Source of the DNA: Bacillota bacterium
GTDB taxonomy: Bacteria; Bacillota; DTU025
Assembly (NCBI GenBank): GCA_012842765.1
Contig: DUWJ01000408.1
Span: 1 to 6,171, forward strand
Direction: 5' to 3'
DNA length: 6,171 bases
Part shown: one piece after another, positions 1-5,278 of the stretch
Position numbering within the stretch: position 1 is the first letter of the stretch
Layout: each line of letters begins with the position of its first letter
Position numbers and translations under genes: made by a program
Notes under the pieces: generated by a model
What the model was told of the DNA's origin: nothing
The model's input: the letters and a program-made list of their open reading frames with translations, nothing else
Database searches by the model: none

Positions 1-690
1 GGGTACAGCAACATCATCCTGAACATAGCAGGCTCAGGCCTGGATGATACAACTGAAAACCTCATTGCAAATGTCAGGGAAGTATTGGCTGATGTGGATG
101 AAGAATGCTATCTTACCGGAAGTCCTGTCATAACCAGTGATCTTCGGAGGATCACCGACCGGGACATGGTAGTGGTTAACGCAGTCTCAATAGTTGCGAT
201 CTTCGTCATCGTGATGATCGCATTCCGTTCTCCCACCGTAGCGATTGTCCTTGTCGCCGCCATAATGAGCGCGATATGGGCTAACCAAGCAATATCAGGG
301 ATCTTAGGCCAGCCGCTCTTTTTCTTCTCGGGCCTTGCCATAGGTGCGATCCAACTGGGTGCCACGGTGGACTACGCGATTCTCGTGGCCAGCACGTTCC
401 GGGAGAAACTGGGCGAGTTGGACCCTGTAGAAGGGATGCGGAGCACCATGATAGAATGCGGGCCAGCGATTCTCAACAGCGGTCTTGCGCTGTTCGCTGC
501 GATAATGGGGGTCTACTTTGCAACTACACTGCTGGCAGTTAAGGAATTGGGGCTTCTTCTGGCCAGAGGGGCTCTGATAAGCATGGGGGTTGCATCTGTA
601 CTGCTTCCCCCTGTGATTCTCGTGCTCCATCCTCTTTTGGTAAGAACCTCACTAAGATGGCCTGCAGGACGCGACCTGGAGCAGAATTGA
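1..690 (+). CDS. MMPL/RND-family exporter, C-terminal part (5' end outside window)
   Basis: The frame is open from base 1 and gives 229 visible residues, so the true start lies upstream; the TTG at 85 is internal. Seen: the end of a soluble domain (visible residues about 1-55), then about five hydrophobic helices near residues 56-75, 78-98, 104-132, 146-166 and 172-214. This matches the last membrane bundle (TM8-12) after the second extracytoplasmic domain of RND proteins. The third helix carries GATVDYAILVAS with the Asp-Tyr pair (Asp codon at 370-372). In MMPL proteins this pair belongs to the proton relay, known from the family. The short polar tail ends in DLEQN. Likely role: proton-driven export of a lipid or other hydrophobic compound across the cytoplasmic membrane; the substrate cannot be read from this part. 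The tetR gene follows 31 bp later on the same strand, suggesting drug- or lipid-responsive control. No truncation or frameshift is seen. Confidence 0.88.
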   Translation, partial: GYSNIILNIAGSGLDDTTENLIANVREVLADVDEECYLTGSPVITSDLRRITDRDMVVVNAVSIVAIFVIVMIAFRSPTVAIVLVAAIMSAIWANQAISGILGQPLFFFSGLAIGAIQLGATVDYAILVASTFREKLGELDPVEGMRSTMIECGPAILNSGLALFAAIMGVYFATTLLAVKELGLLLARGALISMGVASVLLPPVILVLHPLLVRTSLRWPAGRDLEQN

Positions 691-704
691 CGCACCAAGC
701 TAAG

Positions 705-710
705 AAGGAG
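705..710 (+). promoter_or_regulatory. Ribosome binding site of the tetR-family gene
   Basis: AAGGAG lies 11 bases before the ATG at 722. The spacing is slightly long, but this is the only good Shine-Dalgarno sequence in the 31-bp gap. It supports 722 as the start, which also gives the short N-terminus usual before the TetR DNA-binding domain. Confidence 0.6.
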
Positions 711-721
711 AATACGGACAA

Positions 722-1297
722 ATGGACACAAGAACCCTCATATGCCACGGGGCTGTGCGCGTTTTCGCGCAGAAAGGCTATGATGCGACATCTGTTGACG
801 AAATTGCGGCGGCAATCGGTGTGGCTAAAGGCACGATCTACTATCATTTCAAGGGCAAAAGGGAGCTGTTCGTGGCATCGATCAAAGGTGGCCTAAGGGA
901 TCTGATCGATGAGGCGAAGGCAGCCGTAGATAGGATCGGCGACCCGATTGAACAGCTCAGCTGCATATTTGATACCCTTTTGGAGCGGCAGAGGAAATCG
1001 AAGGATTTTGTGTACTTGCTCTTCAAGGAGGCGATGGCTCCTGGCAGGGAGTGGCTCGAGGAGATATCGGAATGCTGGAATGAGCTTGCATCCCTCATAT
1101 CCCACGTAGTCGACAGGGGCAAAGAAGCCGGGGCAATACAGAATCTGGAGACTGATACGATAACCAGGTATATACTGGGCTCCATGGCCACGGCGGCCAT
1201 GGCCGGAATGGGTGATGGAACGCAGAATCCCAGGACTGCAGAGGGGCTGAAGAAGATCATGTTGAGGGGAATAGTGACGGCAGGCTGTCCGGTGTAG
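722..1297 (+). CDS. TetR/AcrR-family transcriptional regulator
   Basis: A protein of 191 residues, the usual TetR length. Seen: an N-terminal helix (residues 2-18, ending VFAQKGYDATSVDEI), then the helix-turn-helix at about 24-43 (EIAAAIGVAKGTIYYHF) with the recognition-helix signature GTIYYHFKGKRELF characteristic of the family. Residues from about 55 on form a helical, poorly conserved ligand-binding and dimer domain, which gives no clue to the ligand. It probably acts as a dimeric repressor released by a small molecule. The gene starts 31 bp after the MMPL exporter on the same strand, so it is probably co-transcribed and likely represses the exporter operon, which is an inference. Its operator would then lie upstream of the exporter, outside the window. 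No palindromic operator is evident in the 31-bp gap. The downstream neighbour is convergent. Confidence 0.93.
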   Translation: MDTRTLICHGAVRVFAQKGYDATSVDEIAAAIGVAKGTIYYHFKGKRELFVASIKGGLRDLIDEAKAAVDRIGDPIEQLSCIFDTLLERQRKSKDFVYLLFKEAMAPGREWLEEISECWNELASLISHVVDRGKEAGAIQNLETDTITRYILGSMATAAMAGMGDGTQNPRTAEGLKKIMLRGIVTAGCPV

Positions 1298-1334
1298 CAA
1301 CGGGATGGACCGCGAGATGATGGGAGAGGTGTGC

Positions 1335-1370
1335 CGGGGCCTGCGAACACCGAAAATGTCCGAGGCCCTG
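1335..1370. terminator. Weak hairpin in the convergent gap after tetR
   Basis: In the 106-bp gap between the tetR stop and the carboxyltransferase stop, CGGGGCCT (1335-1342) can pair with AGGCCCTG (1363-1370) over 8 bp, including one G-T pair, with a 20-nt loop. Neither strand has a T-run after it, so it does not look like a standard intrinsic terminator. It is listed only because it is the best candidate structure between the two convergent genes. Nothing else is seen in this gap. Confidence 0.25.
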
Positions 1371-1403
1371 TCCGATTGAGGCATATTCTATAGGCACCCT
1401 CTT

Positions 1404-2777
1404 CTATCTTCCCTTGGCGGCTTTTGAAGCGAGGTACTTCTTTGTTTCGTTGGGGAACAGTGCGTAGGAGATGGCGTCTTCCTCTGTTCCTCCGAACTCC
1501 GCCACACTTTCTCTGGCAGCCGGCATTCCAGGTTCCAGGCCATCCCCGGGCCTTCGCGTGGTGGGCGTCTCATCTCCGATAGCTTTCTTTTTCAGTTCGG
1601 GGTCTATCTTTCCTGGTGGTCTCCCGTATTCGCCGCGGATGTACGCACGCACTTCATTGGAAATTGTCTTGTACCTTTCTCCCTGGATCACGTTGAATGT
1701 GGCTTGGGTGCCCACGATCTGGCTCATGGGAGTGACCAGGGGCGGGTAACCCATCTCTTCTCTCACCCGAGGAACCTCCGCAAGGATCTCCTCTATCCTG
1801 TTCTCCGCGTTCATCTGCTTGAGCTGGGCGCGCAGGTTAGAGATCATTCCGCCGGGTATCTGGTATACTAGGACATCGGTGTTGACTTGCACAGGAGCGA
1901 TGAGGTCGCTATACTCGGGCGTATTCTCGATTATCTCTCGCAGAATGGCGGCAGCTGGCCTGATTTGCCTTACATCCAGTCCGGTGTCGTGATCCGAGCC
2001 TGCGAGAGCTACTATCATGGACTCTGATGGCGGCTGCGACGAACCCAACGCAACTGTGGAGGTGGAACAGTCAACTACTGTTGCTCCTGCTTCAATCGCC
2101 TTGAGATACGTCATGGATGCCATTCCTGACGTATAGTGGCAATGAACATGAATGGGCAGGCCTACTGTCTCAACCAGTTTCCCCACGAGCTCTTCAGCGG
2201 CGTAAGGCGCGAGGATTCCTGCCATGTCCTTTATGCATATGGAATCTGCGCCGATGTCCTTGAGCTGCTGAGCGTATTTGACGTACCCATCTATGGTGTG
2301 CACAGGGCTGATGGTGTAGGATATCGTTCCCTGGAAATGGGCGCCTGCATTCTTTACGGCAAGGGCCGCGCGTTCTATATTTCTCACATCATTTAAGGCA
2401 TCGAATATCCTTACAATATCTATTCCCAGCTCCACCATTTTGTTGACGAATGCATCGACCACATCGTCGGGGTAAGGCCGGTAACCGACGAGGTTCTGGC
2501 CGCGAAGCAACATCTGCATGGGCGTGTTCACAAGCGCTTGCCTCAAAAGGCGCAACCTTTCCCATGGATCTTCATCTAGATAGCGCAGACACGTGTCGAA
2601 TGTTGCCCCTCCCCAAACTTCCATGGAGTAGAAGCCGACTCGATCCAAATAGGCTGCGAGCTCGAGCATGTGTTCGGTGCGCATCCGAGTGGCGAAAAGG
2701 GACTGATGGGCGTCGCGAAATGTTGTGTCGGTTATCCCCACTCTAGCGCCGTCTTTTGTTTTCGGGACCCTGATCAT
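1404..2777 (-). CDS. Biotin-dependent carboxyltransferase subunit (OadA / PycB / 5S type), no biotin domain
   Basis: The protein has 457 residues from ATG 2777 (460 from the alternative ATG at 2786). Seen, numbered from 2786: a TIM-barrel HMGL-like domain starting GITDTTFRDAHQS with the metal-binding Asp at 20; CIKDMAG with the Lys at 186 that is carbamylated in this family; VHCHYTSG with metal-binding His 215 and 217; VDCSTSTVALGSSQPPSE at 238-255; then the conserved carboxyltransferase C-domain to about 400. Family knowledge: it transfers CO2 between carboxybiotin and pyruvate/oxaloacetate (or, in transcarboxylase, methylmalonyl-CoA). The chain ends about 60 residues after this domain with SYALFPNETKKYL and lacks the AMKM biotin motif, so a separate biotin carrier is required. 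None is encoded here, nor is a biotin carboxylase or a membrane decarboxylase subunit. The reading frame stays open upstream to 3074, but that part overlaps the divergent aminotransferase gene and the promoter, so it is not translated. Cytoplasmic. Symbol withheld because oadA and pycB cannot be told apart. Confidence 0.9.
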   Translation of the reverse strand: MIRVPKTKDGARVGITDTTFRDAHQSLFATRMRTEHMLELAAYLDRVGFYSMEVWGGATFDTCLRYLDEDPWERLRLLRQALVNTPMQMLLRGQNLVGYRPYPDDVVDAFVNKMVELGIDIVRIFDALNDVRNIERAALAVKNAGAHFQGTISYTISPVHTIDGYVKYAQQLKDIGADSICIKDMAGILAPYAAEELVGKLVETVGLPIHVHCHYTSGMASMTYLKAIEAGATVVDCSTSTVALGSSQPPSESMIVALAGSDHDTGLDVRQIRPAAAILREIIENTPEYSDLIAPVQVNTDVLVYQIPGGMISNLRAQLKQMNAENRIEEILAEVPRVREEMGYPPLVTPMSQIVGTQATFNVIQGERYKTISNEVRAYIRGEYGRPPGKIDPELKKKAIGDETPTTRRPGDGLEPGMPAARESVAEFGGTEEDAISYALFPNETKKYLASKAAKGR

Positions 2778-2786
2778 CTTCTCCAT

Positions 2787-2794
2787 CCCCCTTT
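2787..2794 (-). promoter_or_regulatory. Ribosome binding site of the carboxyltransferase gene
   Basis: On the minus strand AAAGGGGG directly abuts the ATG at 2786 but lies 9 bases before the ATG at 2777. Only the latter distance is workable for a Shine-Dalgarno sequence, so 2777 is preferred as the start, giving a protein three residues shorter. Confidence 0.5.
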
Positions 2795-2835
2795 CGGGCG
2801 AGATTAATCGGCGTCCTCTGACGCGCTTAACACAT

Positions 2836-2857
2836 AGTATAGCACCTCTTCTGTCAA
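2836..2857 (-). promoter_or_regulatory. Probable promoter of the carboxyltransferase gene (extended -10)
   Basis: On the minus strand the sequence TGCTATACT (2844 to 2836) is a near-perfect extended -10 element (TGnTATAAT type). TTGACA (2857 to 2852) is present but only 10 bases upstream of the hexamer, too close to act as its -35 box. The extended TG may make a -35 unnecessary. Transcription would start near 2829, leaving a leader of about 50 nt before the ATG at 2777. This sits in the gap between the two divergent genes. Confidence 0.45.
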
Positions 2858-2952
2858 ATGGGCAGCAACCTAGGGAGGTTTTAGCAGATCCGCTTGTGGG
2901 ACATCCCGGTTGGAGGATGGATGATGTTGGGTGGCGAAGATCTCTGTAGTGC

Positions 2953-2960
2953 GGAGGTGA
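2953..2960 (+). promoter_or_regulatory. Ribosome binding site of the D-amino acid aminotransferase gene
   Basis: GGAGGTGA, a full-strength Shine-Dalgarno sequence, lies 7 bases before the ATG at 2968 and fixes that start. No convincing promoter for this gene was found in 2858-2952; the best hexamer pair (TTGTGG at 2896, GATGAT at 2922) is weak. Confidence 0.75.
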
Positions 2961-2967
2961 AGTAGGG

Positions 2968-3909
2968 ATGTCACAGCTGGTCGTTGTAGATGGGGATATC
3001 GTCGATGTTGAGGAGGCGCACGTGAGCGTGCTTGACAGGGCCAATCTCTTCGGGGACGGACTATACGAAGTCATTCGATGCTACTCGGGATGCTTGTTCG
3101 AGTTGGCAACCCACGTGTCACGCATTCTTGAAGGCGCGAAGGCGCTCGGCATCTTGCATGATTGGACATCGGAGTCGGTGGAATTGGCGGCCAGGCGGCT
3201 GCAGGCCGAGACGGGGATTATGGAGGGCGAGATGTACATCCAGCTTTCGAGGGGCCCGGCGGTTCGGACGCACTACTTCCCCAAGATACAGTCGCCAACC
3301 ATGTTTATCACGCTTTCGCCTGTCAGGCCCATCCCGGAAGGAGCGCGCACAGTCGGGACTTCCGTCATTACCTGCCCGGACATGCGACATGGCTGGTGCC
3401 ATTTGAAGACGGTGAATCTGTTGTCGAACTGTCTTGCCAAAGAAAAGGCCGCAAGGCATGGGGTGTGGGAAGGGCTCATGCTGAGGGGGCTGGACCGGAG
3501 CGCGTTGCCTCGGACTGTGGAGGAATACTGCGATGTGCCTGGGGAACTGTCCGGGGCAAGGCCGGGGGATGATGTTGCGGGGTGGGTTACTGAAGGCGCC
3601 AGCGCCAATCTGTTCGTTGTGAAGGACCGGCGGATCGCTACTCCCCCTGCCTGCAACATTTTGCCTGGGGTTACGCGCCGAATCGCGTTGGAGCTTGCGG
3701 AATTGGCCGGGCTTGACGCAGAGGAGAGGCCCGTTGCGGCAAAGGAGCTTCTCACAGCGGATGAGGTTTTTCTGACCAGCACTATAGGGGAGATAATGCC
3801 CGTGGTCAACATAGATGGACATTTGGTGGGCGCAGGAGAACCTGGCCCCATAACCAAGAGGCTTGCTGAGATGTACACAGACCGCGTGGCAAGTGCCGTG
3901 TGTCAGTGA
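2968..3909 (+). CDS. dat: D-amino acid aminotransferase (PLP class IV) with an internal insertion
   Basis: 313 residues, fold-type IV PLP enzyme. Seen: FGDGLYEVIRCYSG (28-41), with Tyr33 matching Tyr31 of the Bacillus D-amino acid aminotransferase; RGPAVRTHYFP (95-105), with Arg100 and His102 matching its substrate-carboxylate trap Arg98/His100; LKTVNLLSN with the PLP lysine Lys147 (codon 3406-3408), matching Lys145; VTEGASANLF with Glu209, matching Glu177; and STIGEIMPV near the C-terminus. The retained Arg-x-His trap favours a D-amino acid aminotransferase over branched-chain IlvE or aminodeoxychorismate lyase PabC. Reaction: D-alanine plus 2-oxoglutarate to pyruvate plus D-glutamate, supplying the cell wall; cytoplasmic, dimeric. 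The Lys-Glu interval is 30 residues longer than in the Bacillus enzyme, with extra sequence in about residues 174-205, and this explains the length over the usual 280-290. The gene is divergent from the carboxyltransferase and alone on its strand. An altered substrate range is possible because of the insertion. Confidence 0.88.
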   Translation: MSQLVVVDGDIVDVEEAHVSVLDRANLFGDGLYEVIRCYSGCLFELATHVSRILEGAKALGILHDWTSESVELAARRLQAETGIMEGEMYIQLSRGPAVRTHYFPKIQSPTMFITLSPVRPIPEGARTVGTSVITCPDMRHGWCHLKTVNLLSNCLAKEKAARHGVWEGLMLRGLDRSALPRTVEEYCDVPGELSGARPGDDVAGWVTEGASANLFVVKDRRIATPPACNILPGVTRRIALELAELAGLDAEERPVAAKELLTADEVFLTSTIGEIMPVVNIDGHLVGAGEPGPITKRLAEMYTDRVASAVCQ

Positions 3910-3936
3910 AGGGTTGATCGTTGGCCAAAAGAATGT

Positions 3937-3982
3937 AGCTCGCCGCGCCTTGCGCCATGTGGGGGCGCGACCGCGGCGAGCT
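3937..3982. terminator. Long two-part hairpin between convergent genes, probable bidirectional terminator
   Basis: AGCTCGCCGCG (3937-3947) is perfectly complementary to CGCGGCGAGCT (3972-3982), an 11-bp stem. Inside it, TTGCGCC (3950-3956) pairs with GGCGCGA (3964-3970), a further 7 bp with one G-T pair, around a 7-nt loop; a small asymmetric internal loop separates the two stems. It lies 27 bp after the aminotransferase stop and 57 bp beyond the dehydrogenase stop. On the minus strand it is followed by ACATTCTTTT, a modest T-rich tail; on the plus strand the tail CTTGATTC is poor. It probably terminates at least the minus-strand operon. No other gene is seen in 3910-4039. Confidence 0.6.
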
Positions 3983-4039
3983 CTTGATTCACCGGCTGTT
4001 TGTTCTCATCATGCCGGAAAACCCAAGCCCGGGCAGTTT

Positions 4040-5278
4040 CTAAAACTCGAAGACGGACTTGATAAGGCCTGTGTGTCCGGCATTGAGGTTGGCCTCGATT
4101 GCTTGTTTGTAATCCTCGAGCGCAAATTTGTGTGTGAGAAAATGGGCCAGTTTCAGTCTCTCTGTGCGCAACAGCTCTACTGCTACTTCATACGTGCGCA
4201 TCCGGCGTCCTTCGAATTTCTCCGTGGAGCACCAGAAGGATCCGCGGACCTGTACTTCTTTTAACCATATTGGAGTCCAGTCCACGCCCTTGGGGAAAGA
4301 CGCTAGCCCCACGAGGACCATGGTACCGTGGGGGAGGGTGAACCGGAGGGCATCGTCTATGCTAGTGGAGCTCCCTACGCAGTCGTAGACTATGTCGGCG
4401 CCGCCCAAAACGACTTTCTTGCCGAGCATCGGGTCGAGGAGCTTGGCGTCGAGGGCTTTTGCAAGGCTCGTATAGTAGTCTGATGAGCGACTCATGTACA
4501 CTACCTCGTCCGCCCCGCATTCTTTTGCGGCCTCTCCTTGAAATGGGTATTTGGCCAATGCTACGATGCGGGCTTTGCCGCCCAAAGCCCGGATGGCGGC
4601 GATGGCCGACAGACCTATTACTCCGCAGCCTATCACGAGAACGGTCGAGTCGTCGCGCGGGAAATTCCTCATAACCGGGTGCAGGGAGGAACAAAAGGCG
4701 TCCACAAGCACTGCGTCCTCAAAGGAAACATTATCAGGAATGGGGATGAGTTGTGTGTAATGGGCTACGAACTCCTCGCTCCAGCCTCCGCCGGTGTCGC
4801 GGCATGAGCCGATTGAGAAGCCGGGGGAGACCGTTCCTTCGGTGAAGTTATAGCACAGGGAATAATCCCCGCGTGCGCAGGCGGGGCAGACAGGGTCTAT
4901 CCCCCGCTGTGCGCAGGAGAGCAATGGATCCACAAGAACGCGGGAGCCCAAAGGCGTCTTGTCGGCCAGCCTCTCTGCGGCGATATCCCCCATCTCCACT
5001 ACGTATCCGCAATTCTCGTGGCCTATTGTGAACGGGAACGATGCAAATGGCGAAGTGGCCGGCGAGTCGTGGAGCTGAATGAGGTTCTTGTCGCTCCCGC
5101 AGAACCCGGCGTACTTAGTCTTCACCCTCACCCATTCCTGATTGGGCAGGGAAGGGGGAGAGACGTTTCTAAACACGATATTCGAAAGCCCATCGTAGTA
5201 AGCCCTTTTCGACAGGGGCCCGAATATTGTGGAGTAGGCATACCTAGGAACTGAGCCTTCAAACTGAATTGCTTTCAT
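4040..5278 (-). CDS. Zinc-dependent medium-chain alcohol dehydrogenase, coupled to an alpha-oxoamine synthase
   Basis: 412 residues, longer than the usual 340-350 of threonine or sorbitol dehydrogenases. Seen: GroES-like domain with catalytic zinc ligands Cys60 (AGFCGSD) and His87-Glu88 (GHENCG); structural-zinc cysteines at 122, 131, 134 and 142; Asp193 where relatives have the EP(L/F) glutamate; Rossmann domain with GCGVIG at 217-222; and C-terminal HTGLIKSV. The N-terminus has an extra segment (residues 8-34) before the first core strand, which partly explains the length. The second Rossmann strand ends IVALAKYPFQ, with no Asp/Glu at the NAD-binding position and a Lys nearby, hinting at NADP(H). 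Its start codon overlaps the stop of the upstream synthase gene (ATGA), so it likely acts on that enzyme's product. The classical pairing is Tdh with Kbl (threonine to glycine), but this protein does not look like a typical Tdh. Cytoplasmic. Exact substrate unknown. Confidence 0.87.
   Translation of the reverse strand: MKAIQFEGSVPRYAYSTIFGPLSKRAYYDGLSNIVFRNVSPPSLPNQEWVRVKTKYAGFCGSDKNLIQLHDSPATSPFASFPFTIGHENCGYVVEMGDIAAERLADKTPLGSRVLVDPLLSCAQRGIDPVCPACARGDYSLCYNFTEGTVSPGFSIGSCRDTGGGWSEEFVAHYTQLIPIPDNVSFEDAVLVDAFCSSLHPVMRNFPRDDSTVLVIGCGVIGLSAIAAIRALGGKARIVALAKYPFQGEAAKECGADEVVYMSRSSDYYTSLAKALDAKLLDPMLGKKVVLGGADIVYDCVGSSTSIDDALRFTLPHGTMVLVGLASFPKGVDWTPIWLKEVQVRGSFWCSTEKFEGRRMRTYEVAVELLRTERLKLAHFLTHKFALEDYKQAIEANLNAGHTGLIKSVFEF
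5275..5278 (-). promoter_or_regulatory. ATGA stop-start overlap (translational coupling)
   Basis: On the minus strand the synthase ends AAATGA and the dehydrogenase begins at the ATG inside it, a 4-base overlap. No strong Shine-Dalgarno sequence precedes the ATG; the nearest purine-rich stretch is ATGGGG about 10 bases upstream. Translation of the second gene therefore probably depends on ribosomes finishing the first. Confidence 0.85.

Noticed and set aside
1182..1202. Perfect 8-bp inverted repeat CCATGGCC / GGCCATGG
   Set aside because: It lies inside the tetR coding region and follows from the repeated Met-Ala codons of SMATAAMAGM; no regulatory role is supported.
844..1350. Minus-strand open frame of 168 residues opposite the tetR gene
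   Set aside because: Antisense shadow of a clear TetR-family protein; no recognisable motif and no ribosome binding site pattern.
2898..2908. Short palindrome GGGACATCCC in the divergent promoter region as an operator
   Set aside because: Only 4-bp arms around 2 bases, expected by chance, and no second copy was found nearby.
2858..2967. Riboswitch or T-box leader ahead of the aminotransferase
   Set aside because: The space is short, with no T-box sequence, no terminator-like hairpin with a T-run, and no recognisable aptamer core.
2787..3074. N-terminal extension of the carboxyltransferase frame (about 96 more residues)
   Set aside because: It overlaps the divergent aminotransferase gene and the promoter, shows no family similarity, and the domain begins properly after the ATG at 2777/2786.
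3118..3822. Minus-strand open frame of 234 residues opposite the aminotransferase
   Set aside because: Shadow frame in GC-rich DNA; Pro/Arg/His-rich translation without domain signals, while the plus strand encodes a complete enzyme.
3863..4264. Plus-strand open frame of 133 residues spanning the convergent gap
   Set aside because: It overlaps the ends of two well-supported genes and runs through the hairpin; the translation resembles no protein family.
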